Positions 24,961 to 33,447 of a stretch of DNA of 64,000 nt are shown here, piece after piece. Every line of letters starts with the position of its first letter. The stretch's first letter is position 1. The notes beneath the pieces are model-generated. The model made no database searches, was not told the DNA's origin, and saw only the letters and a program-made list of their open reading frames with translations. The DNA comes from CATQHB01 sp965262595 (GTDB lineage: Bacteria; Chloroflexota; Dehalococcoidia; Lucifugimonadales; UBA3495): positions 62,001-126,000 of the forward strand of contig OZ253548.1 of NCBI GenBank assembly GCA_965262595.1, written 5' to 3'. A program made the position numbers and the translations under genes.

Positions 24961-26100
24961 CTACTTCTTGACGAAGTCCATCTTTTCGAAGCTGCCGTTC
25001 ACCAGTGGTTTGGCATCCAGGCCGAACCAGTCCTCCAGGATGGTGGTGTAAAGGCCACGGAAGTCATTGTTGAAATGCAGGTCGCCGTCCAGCAGCTTAT
25101 CCGCTTCCAGGGAAGGATACTCGCCGTAGAGCCCGCCCTTAATGCAGTCGCCGATAACGTAGGCGGCGCCGCCGGAACCGTGGTCGGTGCCGGAGCCATT
25201 GTCGTGCACCCGTCGTCCGAACTCGGTGAATACCAGCAGCATCACGTTCTCGGAGGCGTTGTGTTCCTTCAAGTCCTGGTAGAAGTCGTTGACCGTGCGG
25301 GAAACATCCCTGACCAAGTTGGCGTGGGCGGTCAATTGGGTAGCGTGGGTGTCAAAGCTATTGTAGGGGGCGGTGGTGTAGAGAACCCGCGTCCCCAGCT
25401 CGGCGCAATGCACCTGGGCAATGTTACGCAAATATTGGGCGATGGTACTTTCCCCGTATTCCACCGAGGAGGAATACATGGCCGGCGCCGTGGACAGAAT
25501 ATCGGCGCCCTTCAGGGCGTCCATGCCGGTCTGGGACAGGTAGTCAACCACCGGGCCGTGGCCCATGGCCGGGGAATACATCCGGGCGAAAATATCCAGA
25601 GCCTCGTTACGCTGGTCCTCGGCTTCAATGGTGGTCAATACGCCGTAAGATTCCAGATTGCCAACCGAGGCAATGGGAACCCCGGGGGCCACCATGGCCC
25701 GGGGCAGGCCGCGACCGAAGTTTACGCCGGTGAGCACGTTGTCTTTGTTGGGGTCCATGTCGCGGATGGCGCGGCCCAGCCAGCCCTCATCGGCGATCTT
25801 GTCCGGCTCGCAGGTGTGCCAGATGTCCATTGAGCGGAAATGGGAGCGGTTGGGCACCGGGTAGCCGACGCCCTGAATAATCGCCACCTTGCCGTCATCG
25901 AATAGAGCCTTGAACTCGGGCATATTGGGGTTGAAGCCCAACTCGTCGCTGATGGGCATAACTCGGTCCGCCGGGATATGGACGTTGGGCCGGTTGTCCA
26001 TATAAAGAGGGTTGTTATAAGGAACCAGGGTATTCATAAAGTCGTTGCCGCCGGATAGCTGAAGAACTACCAGGACCGGATCTTTCTTGGTGCTGGTCAT
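24961..26100 (-). CDS. DUF1501 family protein
   Basis: A 379-residue DUF1501 protein with the alkaline-phosphatase-like fold. Motifs are LSGGNDFMNT (14-23), GVGYPVPNRSHFRSMDIWHT, and the metal-binding FTEFGRRVHDNGSGTDHGSG near residue 300. All the ligands expected of a sulfatase/phosphatase-type site are in place. No Tat or Sec signal precedes the fold, although many homologues have a Tat signal, so a cytoplasmic location is predicted. An AGGAGGAGAT site precedes the ATG. It follows the DUF1800 gene by 115 bases in the same order as the pair at the left edge. The substrate is unknown. Confidence 0.92.
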   Translation of the reverse strand: MTSTKKDPVLVVLQLSGGNDFMNTLVPYNNPLYMDNRPNVHIPADRVMPISDELGFNPNMPEFKALFDDGKVAIIQGVGYPVPNRSHFRSMDIWHTCEPDKIADEGWLGRAIRDMDPNKDNVLTGVNFGRGLPRAMVAPGVPIASVGNLESYGVLTTIEAEDQRNEALDIFARMYSPAMGHGPVVDYLSQTGMDALKGADILSTAPAMYSSSVEYGESTIAQYLRNIAQVHCAELGTRVLYTTAPYNSFDTHATQLTAHANLVRDVSRTVNDFYQDLKEHNASENVMLLVFTEFGRRVHDNGSGTDHGSGGAAYVIGDCIKGGLYGEYPSLEADKLLDGDLHFNNDFRGLYTTILEDWFGLDAKPLVNGSFEKMDFVKK

Positions 26101-26215
26101 ATCTCCTCCTTTGTGTTGATGGTTAAACCTGATTGGGTTCCCGGCTTCCGGCTGACGTCCTAGGTTTCCAGGGCCGGTCGGAACGCCGGGGTCAAACTAG
26201 CATTCTTGCCGCCGT

Positions 26216-27622
26216 CTAGGCGAATTGGTATTCCTGGGTTGCCACAATCAACTGGAGCAGTTGGCTTACCTGGCTGGCAAAATCCTCGCTGCCGGTCTGC
26301 AACTCGTCCACTTTAACTGCCTGGGAAAGGAACAACTCGCGGGTTTCCGGCATTAATTCGTAGCCGCCCAGAATTTCCAGGCAACCGTCCAGCAGCGCCT
26401 CGGCGGAGATAGTATCGCCGCGAGAGGCCAGCCGGTTGATAATGGCGCGGATGCCCGGAGAGTCGGTACGGCCCATTTCGCCGGCGGCGAAGTTGACCCG
26501 CTCGACCAGAGTGCCGCTGTCGATCCACTCCTTGCCGGTGTGCCAACCCTCCACCGTGGGCGGGTTGAGCAAGTCCTGACCCATGTAGCGAATCTGCAGG
26601 ACCGGGTCGTAGAAACGGGGCTTGGGAGTGGTAAAGTCCCCGACCAACCGCAGGGTGCTGGCGACTACTTCGCAGGGGTTCTTCACCTTGGCGAAGCGGG
26701 CGTTCTTGAAGCTGTCGGAGTTGAGCAGCACCCGCAGCATGGCGCGAATTTCATAGCCGGAGCTGAAGTACACGTCCTCCAGGGCCTTAATCAGTTCCAT
26801 GTCCTGGGGCGGCGTATGCTGCCAAGCCGGCACCTGGGGTTCGTCGGCCACGAAGTAGTTGTAAAGGTGACGGGCAACGAACCGGGCGGTGGCGGGCTGC
26901 TTGCAGATAATTCGGACGATGTCCTGCCCGTTAAAGTTGCCGGTCTCGCCCAGGAAGCTCTTTTCCTCGTCAATGTGGTCGAACCGGTTGTATAGGAACC
27001 GGTTGGCATAACTGCCGTAGGGATAGCGGGGGATGGCGTTGGCGATGGTCCAGCCGGTGAAGGCTTGCGCACAGGACTTCACGTCGTCTTCGGTGTAGTT
27101 AGCCTCGCCGTCCATGCCGACGCCCATGGAGAACAGCTCCAGCAGTTCCCGGCCCCAGTTCTCATTTACGGCCTCTTTGTGGCTGAGCTGGTTGTCCAGG
27201 TAGTAGAGCATCGCCGGGTCGGTGGACAGGAACATCAGCAGGTCGTCAAACTTGTCCATGCCGTGGGAGCGGAAGTTGTTCAACTCCAGGAGAATCTGAC
27301 GGGAACGCATACACTTGGACTCGCCGACGCAGAAGACGCCGTGCCAGAAGAGGCAAATCTTCTCTTCCAATTGGCGGACGGAATTGACCATCCGATAGGC
27401 CCAGTAGCCCTGGTTGGACATCAAGCCGTTCATGTCTCGCCAACCGTGCATATAGCGGTTCATTACGTCCATCTGCAAGTCGGGCTGCTCTTCGGGGTGG
27501 AGCAGTTCTTCAACCGTGGCCTCGTAGCCTTTGGCCGCGCGCGCTTCCAATTCCTCATACGAGGCGCCAAAACCGGCGCGCCGCATCAGGTGGGCCATCA
27601 ACATAATGTCGTTTTCTGCCAT
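26216..27622 (-). CDS. DUF1800 family protein (copy 2)
   Basis: A 468-residue DUF1800 protein and paralogue of 204-1598. The start is set at ATG 27622 (Met-Ala-Glu-Asn), which has AAGGAG 8 bases upstream and aligns with the start of copy 1; a 23-residue longer frame is not conserved. Signatures are HLMRRAGFGASYEELEARAA, NENWGRELLELFSMGVG and the shared ending Glu-Tyr-Gln-Phe-Ala. It heads the operon DUF1800-DUF1501, probably with the NHL gene. A good promoter lies at 27763-27791. The function is unknown. Confidence 0.92.
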   Translation of the reverse strand: MAENDIMLMAHLMRRAGFGASYEELEARAAKGYEATVEELLHPEEQPDLQMDVMNRYMHGWRDMNGLMSNQGYWAYRMVNSVRQLEEKICLFWHGVFCVGESKCMRSRQILLELNNFRSHGMDKFDDLLMFLSTDPAMLYYLDNQLSHKEAVNENWGRELLELFSMGVGMDGEANYTEDDVKSCAQAFTGWTIANAIPRYPYGSYANRFLYNRFDHIDEEKSFLGETGNFNGQDIVRIICKQPATARFVARHLYNYFVADEPQVPAWQHTPPQDMELIKALEDVYFSSGYEIRAMLRVLLNSDSFKNARFAKVKNPCEVVASTLRLVGDFTTPKPRFYDPVLQIRYMGQDLLNPPTVEGWHTGKEWIDSGTLVERVNFAAGEMGRTDSPGIRAIINRLASRGDTISAEALLDGCLEILGGYELMPETRELFLSQAVKVDELQTGSEDFASQVSQLLQLIVATQEYQFA

Positions 27623-27997
27623 ACCTTTACTCCTTTTCTCAGAATTCTTCCGGTTCACCGACTCGGACTGATAGCCGACTTGAAAAGCCATGGCTTCGGC
27701 CGGGCTGGCGGGAGCTTCGCCTAAGGTGGCAACTGCTTTATTCCGGTAATTGTTCGAAGGTTATTATATACTCCAACATCTGTAATGTCCAACTTCCTGC
27801 CGGATTTTGACTGGATTTCACCAAAGTTTCACTTGTCCAGTCCCGGGCGTGTCAGTTGACACCGCCCGGCTTTGCTTTTAGGCTGAGGACGAATTCGCCG
27901 CCGCTCCAGCTTCCGGGCTTCAAATGGGGTATTTAACTGGGAATTGGCTGGCACGGGTTACATTATGGTGAACCGCCGGGCAGGAGAAGAAACGTAA
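27623..27997. other. Divergent intergenic region
   Basis: A 375-base region with the promoter of the DUF1800 operon at 27763-27791. The rest shows no recognised feature; no clear promoter for the amidohydrolase gene was found. Confidence 0.5.
27763..27791 (-). promoter_or_regulatory. Sigma-70 promoter for DUF1800 copy 2
   Basis: On the minus strand TGGACA (27791-27786), then 17 bases, then TATAAT (27768-27763), about 140 bases before the start codon. Confidence 0.65.
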
Positions 27998-28966
27998 ATG
28001 CGCAGCATCGATATTCACGCCCACATCACTCCGGAAAACTGCCTCAAGGCGATGCGGGAAGGCTCCGGTTATTACAGCCTGAGCGCCGAGCAGGTGGCCG
28101 GCCGGTTTGAGGGTTACACCCCGCGGGGTATGTGGACGCCGGAGGAACGAATAAAAGATATGGATTCCTTGGGTGTGGACGTCCATATCCTTTCCACCCA
28201 TTCCTTCCTTTACTCCTACGACGGAGAGGTGGACCTGGTGTCCCGGATGGACAAGGAATGCAACGACTATGTGGCCCAACTAACCAGGGACTACCCGACC
28301 CGCTTTGCCGGGCTGGCGAACCTGCCAATGCAAGATGTCAGGGCATCGGTGGCGGAGCTGGAGCGTTCTATGACTGAACTGGGCCTGCAAGGGGCGATGA
28401 TTGGCGATAACGTCAATGGAAAGACCTACGACGACTCGGAGTTTTTCCCGCTTTGGGCGGCGGCCGAGCAGTTGGGCGCAGTGATGCTGATTCACCAGGA
28501 TGGGCCGACCGTAGTTAGTCCCCGCAACCGCCGCTATCACCTTTCCAACACGATCGGAAACCTGGCCGACCGGGCAGTGACCTTTGCGTCCTTCGTCTTT
28601 GGCGGCGTAATGGATCGGTATCCTGATCTACGGGTTTGCCTCTGTCACGGCGGCGGCTATACCTGCTATGGCATCGGACGGATGGACCGGGGTTGGCAGG
28701 TACGTTCTGAAGCCCGGGTAAATATTGCCCAGCCGCCCAGCGCCTATCTCAACCGTTTCTATTACGACTGCCTCACGCACAGCGAGGAGGATTTGCGTTA
28801 CCTGATTGACTGCGTAGGGATTGACCGAGTGGTCTTTGGCACTGATTGGCCGGCGGATATGCAAATTGACTGGCCCGTTTCGTGGGTTCTGGGTCTGGAA
28901 AGTCTGACTCAGGACGAGAAGGAGGCCATCCTTTGGAAAAACCTGGAGCAACTGCTGGGACTGTAG
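27998..28966 (+). CDS. Amidohydrolase_2 family protein, ACMSD-like
   Basis: A 322-residue TIM-barrel metal enzyme close to aminocarboxymuconate-semialdehyde decarboxylases and 5-carboxyvanillate/resorcylate decarboxylases. Metal ligands are the His pair in IDIHAHITPE (residues 4-13), the His in Leu-Ile-His-Gln, the His in VCLCHGGG, and the Asp in VVFGTDWPADMQ. All are in place, so an active zinc- or manganese-dependent decarboxylase or hydrolase is likely. AGGAGAAG precedes the ATG. The LLM gene at 29972 follows on the same strand, separated only by an opposing small gene, which repeats the amidohydrolase-LLM pairing. Confidence 0.9.
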   Translation: MRSIDIHAHITPENCLKAMREGSGYYSLSAEQVAGRFEGYTPRGMWTPEERIKDMDSLGVDVHILSTHSFLYSYDGEVDLVSRMDKECNDYVAQLTRDYPTRFAGLANLPMQDVRASVAELERSMTELGLQGAMIGDNVNGKTYDDSEFFPLWAAAEQLGAVMLIHQDGPTVVSPRNRRYHLSNTIGNLADRAVTFASFVFGGVMDRYPDLRVCLCHGGGYTCYGIGRMDRGWQVRSEARVNIAQPPSAYLNRFYYDCLTHSEEDLRYLIDCVGIDRVVFGTDWPADMQIDWPVSWVLGLESLTQDEKEAILWKNLEQLLGL

Positions 28967-29098
28967 CAAACCGGTCAGTCCTCAGTCCGGCTTGGCCGGA
29001 GTAAGTTGCCTCAGTTTATTGAAGGATGGCCCCGCGCAACCAGAAGGCATATAAGACGTGAGTAGGCGAATCGGGTATCCTGACCTTGATGTTGCCGC

Positions 29099-29575
29099 CT
29101 ATTTTGCGATCAGGCTCTGATCAATGGCCCGTTCTCGCAGGTAGCCGTTTTTGTCCAAATGGTTCCTGAGGTTGATCAGCCCGGTTTCAAGCAGGTAGGA
29201 CTCCATGGTCTGAGCCGCCTCGCCATGCTCCGCTTCGGTCAGCAATTCACTGACTTTCTCCCGTATCTGCTGAAATGACCAGGCTACCTGGTCCGAAACC
29301 GTGAGGAGTCCGTCGGGGAAGTCCTGATGGGATTTGCCGGGAGACCCCAACCGGTCGTAGCCGCCGCGGTGCCAGTGCCCCATGTTCTCGTGGCAGTCGA
29401 ACCGCAGCACTTCTTCGTTGCCTACTTCGATGCCGATAGTTGGCCCGCCGCAGCCCCGTTCCCTAATGCTGAGAATCCGCAGGGGCCAAACGTAGGCGGA
29501 CACCTGCCCATCAGAAGATAGGGGAACATGCAGTTCTTCACCCCAATATTTTTCTCCCTTTATCTTTGTTGCCAT
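29099..29575 (-). CDS. Uncharacterised 158-aa protein with a His-rich motif
   Basis: A 158-residue soluble protein. Its centre reads EEVLRFDCHENMGHWHRGGY (about 53-72), with Cys and three His residues that could bind a metal, followed by Gly-Lys-Ser-His-Gln-Asp-Phe-Pro. The C-terminal third is helical. I recall similar Phe-Asp-Cys...His-x-His proteins of unknown function, but cannot name a family with confidence. A strong GGAAGGAG site lies 7 bases before the ATG, so it is almost certainly a gene. An extended -10 (TGCTATATT) lies about 65 bases upstream. It sits inside an amidohydrolase-LLM module, on the opposite strand. Confidence 0.7.
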   Translation of the reverse strand: MATKIKGEKYWGEELHVPLSSDGQVSAYVWPLRILSIRERGCGGPTIGIEVGNEEVLRFDCHENMGHWHRGGYDRLGSPGKSHQDFPDGLLTVSDQVAWSFQQIREKVSELLTEAEHGEAAQTMESYLLETGLINLRNHLDKNGYLRERAIDQSLIAK

Positions 29576-29745
29576 TGTTTACTCCTTCCTTTTCCGTCGG
29601 TTTGTCATTGAATGTGGATGAATCAGAGAGCGCAATAAATATAGCATAGAATATGCATATTGACAGCCGAATGTGGGCCAAATCCACGGTTTTTCGATTG
29701 TCTTTGGAAGTTAGCTTCCTGGAAGACAGCTTATGGTGACTATGT

Positions 29746-29770
29746 CCTTCGATAAGCTCAGGATGAAAGG
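29746..29770. repeat. Dispersed repeat copy, CCTTCGA-AAGCTCAGGATGA
   Basis: CCTTCGATAAGCTCAGGATG plus AAAGG, in the opposite orientation to the copy at 1797-1820. Confidence 0.5.
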
Positions 29771-29860
29771 GGCAAGTGCCGGCTGTGGGCGAATTCAGTG
29801 TAAACGGACTTTAGCCCGAACCGTGTCCATAGTTAAGACTCCTCCAATGCCCCGTACAGC

Positions 29861-29887
29861 TTGACCTTGCCGTACCGGTAATATACT
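29861..29887 (+). promoter_or_regulatory. Probable promoter of the LLM gene at 29972
   Basis: TTGACC (29861-29866) and TATACT (29882-29887) with a 15-base spacer, a little short, about 85 bases before the ATG. Confidence 0.5.
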
Positions 29888-29971
29888 GTTATCCGTGGTT
29901 TGAATTAACCAAAAACATAGCCAAACAGCCGGAATGAAGCATTTGCCGACCGGCGATATTGAGGTAGGATT

Positions 29972-31024
29972 ATGGATTTCGGTATTACCGGAGACTTCAC
30001 CATGGGGCGCTCCAATACTCATCAGCAAGCCTTTCAGGAAGCCATGGAAGAAGTGGATCTAGCCGAAGAAATGGGGCAGGACACCATCTGGCTGGGCGAG
30101 GCCCATTTCGCTCCCTCGCGCTCGGTGCTGTCCGCTCCGATTGTGGTGGCCAGTTCCATTGCAACCCGTACCAAGCGGCTGCGAGTGGGTATGGCAGTCC
30201 AGGTTCTGCCTTTGATACATCCATTGCGCATCGCCGAGGAAGCGGCGACGGTGGACCAGCTTAGCGAAGGTCGGTTCGAGTTTGGCGTGGGGCGCAGCGG
30301 CAACGTGCGGGCCTACGACATAATGGGCATTGACTACGCGGAGAGCAGAGGTCGGTTCCAGGAGGCCTTTGACATCATCCTCAAGGCCTGGTCGGGAGAG
30401 ACCTTTTCTTACGAAGGCAAATACAACCACATCACCAACGCCACTGTTTCGCCGCTGCCCTACCAGAAGCCTCACCCCAAGATCCGGATCGCGGCCAGCA
30501 GCGAAGACAGTTTCGGCCGTATTGGACGCCTGGGTTACCCTATCTTCCTCGGTTTACGGGCAATGGATGTTGAAGACTTGAAGACTAATTTGCAGGAATA
30601 CCGGGAGGAATGGAAAGCTGCCGGACATCCCGGGGAGGGAGGGGACATCAACGTTCGTTTCCCGGTCTATATTGCCCCCAACGACTCCGAAGCGATGGAA
30701 GAACCTAAGGAAGGCATTGAGGCGTTCTTCCGGCGCCAACGGGAGCTGTTTGAGTATTCCGCCGGCCGGGCCGGTACTGAAAATCCGGAATTGCGGCAGG
30801 CCCGGTACCAGAGGATGGCCAACACCACCTATGAAGACTTGTTGGAGACCAGGGTGGTTTTTGGCAGCCCGGAGCGGGTCATTGACCGTCTTACCCAGTT
30901 CCAGGAAATGCTGGGGATAACCGGGATTACCGCGGAGTTGAACCCTGGCGGCTTCCTCCCGAAAGAAGCGGTGCAACGAAGCCTGCAACTGCTGACCCAA
31001 GAGGTCATGCCTGCATTTAAGTAA
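29972..31024 (+). CDS. LLM class flavin-dependent oxidoreductase (module copy B)
   Basis: A 350-residue luciferase-like enzyme, paralogue of 9967-11037. Shared features are TIWLGEAHFAPSRSVLSAP, HPLRIAEEAATVDQLSEGRF and FEFGVGRSGNVRAYD. The C-terminal GGFLPKEAVQRSLQLL is almost unchanged in copy A. An acidic segment around residues 240-270 differs most. A GAGGTAGG site precedes the ATG. It follows the ACMSD-like gene and is followed 79 bases later by an HpaB-type hydroxylase, probably in one transcript. Substrate unknown. Confidence 0.92.
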   Translation: MDFGITGDFTMGRSNTHQQAFQEAMEEVDLAEEMGQDTIWLGEAHFAPSRSVLSAPIVVASSIATRTKRLRVGMAVQVLPLIHPLRIAEEAATVDQLSEGRFEFGVGRSGNVRAYDIMGIDYAESRGRFQEAFDIILKAWSGETFSYEGKYNHITNATVSPLPYQKPHPKIRIAASSEDSFGRIGRLGYPIFLGLRAMDVEDLKTNLQEYREEWKAAGHPGEGGDINVRFPVYIAPNDSEAMEEPKEGIEAFFRRQRELFEYSAGRAGTENPELRQARYQRMANTTYEDLLETRVVFGSPERVIDRLTQFQEMLGITGITAELNPGGFLPKEAVQRSLQLLTQEVMPAFK

Positions 31025-31103
31025 ACTTCAGGGGTCAGGGTCAGGGGTCAGGGAAGGTTCGGCGAGGGTTACTGCGGGGTTCATTCCAAGGAGGTGAGAC
31101 AAG

Positions 31104-32558
31104 ATGCCAGCGCGTACTGGGCTAGAATACATCGCGGGATTACAAAACCACCCTCGTGAAGTTTGGATCAGCGGCGAACGGGTCGAGGACGTAACCACCC
31201 ATCCCGCCTTGTGCAACGGGGTTAAGTCGGTGGCGGCGTTGTATGATATGCAGCACGACCCGGCGCTCCTGGAAGAGATGACTTTTGCGTCTCCCTCCAG
31301 CGGGCAGCCGGTAGGATTGTCCTTCCTAGTGCCCCAAAACGTGGAAGACCTGGTGCGCCGGCGCAACATGATGACGCGTTGGGCTTGGGCCAGTTGCGGC
31401 ATGATGGGGCGTTCTCCCGATTTTCTGAACGTCATTTTTTCGGCCTGGGCCGGCTCCGCCGATTACTTTGCTCAAGACCGCCCCGAATTCAAACGAAACG
31501 TGCAGCAATACCACAAATTCATTCGCGAAAACGATACCGCTCTAACCCACGCCCTGGTCAACTTGCAGCGCCGCCGCACGTCCAATCCTGCCGACACCCT
31601 AAGCGAGGAAGTGGCCCTTACGCTGGTGGAGGAAAACGCTGATGGCATCATAGTCCGGGGCAGTCGAGTCCTGGCAACACTGGGTCCGATCTCCGATGAA
31701 ATTGCCATCTATCCGGTCGCCAGCCACCGCCTGGACGATGAAGCCAAGCGGCAGGCGTTCTCCTTCTCGATACCGTGCGACACCCCCGGATTGAAGTTTC
31801 TTTGCCGGGAGAGCTTTGACCTGGGCCGGTCCCATTTCGATCATCCCTTGGGTTCTCGATTTGAAGAGATGGACTCGGTGGTGTTTTTTGATGACGTGCT
31901 GGTCCCTTGGGAAAGGGTCTTCCTGTTGGGAGATGTCAACCTTTGCAATGGATACGCCGCGGGAACCCAGTCCGATGCCCATACCGGACACCAGGTGTTA
32001 TCCCGATGTGTCGTTAAGGCGGAGTTTATTCTTGGGCTGGCTGACTTGATCGTTGACACACTGGGATCGGGCACGATTCCTCACGTGCAGGAACAAGTAG
32101 CGGAACTGATAATCCAGCGGGACACCCTGAAGGCCTGCCTCCGGGCCGCCGAAGCGGATGCGGCTCCCAACCAGTCGGGCATGATGTGTCCGGCCATTGC
32201 CCCAATCCGGGCCGGGCGCACCATATTTGGTCGTTCCATTTACCCCAGGATGGTGGAGATAATACAGATGCTGGGGACCAGCAGCTTGATGGCCCTGCCG
32301 GCGCAAGCCGACTTCGACGCTCCTATTGCCCGAGAGGTCAACCAATATTTCGCAACGGATTCGGCCAATGCCCGGGAACGAGCCAAGCTGTTCCATCTGG
32401 CGTGGGACGTGTCGTGCAGCGCGTTCAGTGGCCGGCAAGTTCTTTACGAGCGGATGTTTGGCGGCAACCCGGTACGCAACGCCCTTTCGTTGTATAGCAA
32501 CTACGACAAATCGCCATTCAAGCAAAAAGTCCTGGATTTCCTGGACCTGGAAGACTAA
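31104..32558 (+). CDS. 4-hydroxyphenylacetate 3-hydroxylase family (HpaB-type) monooxygenase
   Basis: A 484-residue FADH2-dependent hydroxylase with an acyl-CoA-dehydrogenase-like fold. The family layout is visible: an N-terminal beta-rich domain after Met-Pro-Ala-Arg-Thr-Gly, the middle domain with TLGPISDEIAIYPV, then FEEMDSVVFFDDVLVPWERV, and a C-terminal helical domain with MLGTSSLMALPAQADFDAPI. HpaB proteins hydroxylate phenols next to an existing OH, using FADH2 from a separate HpaC reductase. No HpaC is encoded in the window. AAGGAGGTGAG precedes the ATG. It is probably co-transcribed with the LLM gene upstream. The phenolic substrate is inferred from the family only. Confidence 0.92.
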   Translation: MPARTGLEYIAGLQNHPREVWISGERVEDVTTHPALCNGVKSVAALYDMQHDPALLEEMTFASPSSGQPVGLSFLVPQNVEDLVRRRNMMTRWAWASCGMMGRSPDFLNVIFSAWAGSADYFAQDRPEFKRNVQQYHKFIRENDTALTHALVNLQRRRTSNPADTLSEEVALTLVEENADGIIVRGSRVLATLGPISDEIAIYPVASHRLDDEAKRQAFSFSIPCDTPGLKFLCRESFDLGRSHFDHPLGSRFEEMDSVVFFDDVLVPWERVFLLGDVNLCNGYAAGTQSDAHTGHQVLSRCVVKAEFILGLADLIVDTLGSGTIPHVQEQVAELIIQRDTLKACLRAAEADAAPNQSGMMCPAIAPIRAGRTIFGRSIYPRMVEIIQMLGTSSLMALPAQADFDAPIAREVNQYFATDSANARERAKLFHLAWDVSCSAFSGRQVLYERMFGGNPVRNALSLYSNYDKSPFKQKVLDFLDLED

Positions 32559-33447
32559 AGGGAAGATTCCAGATTAAGCGCGGTAGAAATCTGCCATACC
32601 GACCGCGGCGCTTGGGTCTCGGCCTCAGTTGGGTGTTCGGACTGAAAGGTTGGCCGGTGTTCTACGGCGGAGTCTCAAAAGAACCAACCGGCGACGCCGA
32701 TGATTAGTCTTCTTTCCGCAACCACTCCTACCCGGGACACATACGTCGCACGACGCCAACTTATTGCCCCCTTCTGTTAGGGAAACTCTGAACAAGTCCG
32801 TGACCTGAGTGTTTAACCCTACCCGTCGTTCTTGTGAAGGCAGGAACGACGGGGTGCAGGCGCTGGCGTTTAATTACTTGTTCAGAGTATCCTTAGCCCA
32901 CGGTAGCTAGGTGTGCTGTTGAGGATGCCAATTTTGGGGCTAACCGTAGGGCTGCCTGGCAATAAATCTACGGCAGCGAAGAAGTTAAGCCCACCTCCAG
33001 GATCTGCAGCAAGCCTTACCGAGGCGCGAATCGGCGCAGATATTCCCGCATTACCGCTTGACACCGGCCCGGTCCTATTCCCACCATTTGGGGCTTGACT
33101 GTCGACGTAAAGACGTCCAGCCAATTGGCATACAGGCTGTCTCGGCCCAGTCAATTCCGCACCACCGGCCAAACCCGCCGGCTGTCTCCGGAACCTTCCC
33201 TCCCTGCCGACAATTCCCCGCCGGTGGCCTTTACCCCCAGGCTGGGCAAGAACTTCTTAGAGTGGTATAACTACCCAATGATTGCCAGGATCGAAAGTCC
33301 GGCCTTACCGCAAATTGGTTCGGACTTTAGGGCCGGCATGAGGTTGCGAATCTTTCACCTGGACGTTCTACCGGAACGTCCCACGGTAGCGCCCTTGCCG
33401 GTATTGTCCGGCCGGTGCGGGTCGCCAATGCGAAAATGGAGGAAACC
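32559..33447. other. Long intergenic region with a miniature element
   Basis: An 889-base stretch, the longest gene-poor gap. It holds the 112-bp inverted-repeat element at 32781-32892. Open frames such as 33095-33463 have no ribosome site and no family features; no tRNA or other RNA gene was recognised. Confidence 0.5.
32781..32892. mobile_element. 112-bp miniature element with TTAG target duplication
   Basis: Terminal inverted repeats of 17 bases (GGAAACTCTGAACAAGT and its complement with one mismatch) are flanked on both sides by TTAG (32777-32780 and 32893-32896). A four-base YTAR duplication is typical of IS5-group insertion. Inside, CCCGTCGTTC / GAACGACGGG (32822-32831 and 32844-32853) forms a hairpin of the same family as the repeat at 3349-3417. 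A right-end fragment of the same element lies at 42388-42428. It has no coding capacity. Confidence 0.7.

Larger units (their letters stand above)
29576..29971. other. Divergent intergenic region
   Basis: A 396-base gap with an extended -10 for the 158-aa gene (minus strand, 29646-29638), a dispersed repeat at 29746-29770 and a promoter for the LLM gene at 29861-29887. Confidence 0.55.

Noticed and set aside
24877..25833. A 318-codon open frame on the plus strand
   Set aside because: It lies wholly antisense to the DUF1501 gene, has no ribosome site, and its residue make-up (runs of Gly, Val, His) is typical of a shadow frame.
31029..31053. Short direct repeat GGGGTCAGG
   Set aside because: Only two or three copies of a few bases, just low-complexity sequence before the HpaB gene; not a CRISPR or iteron set.
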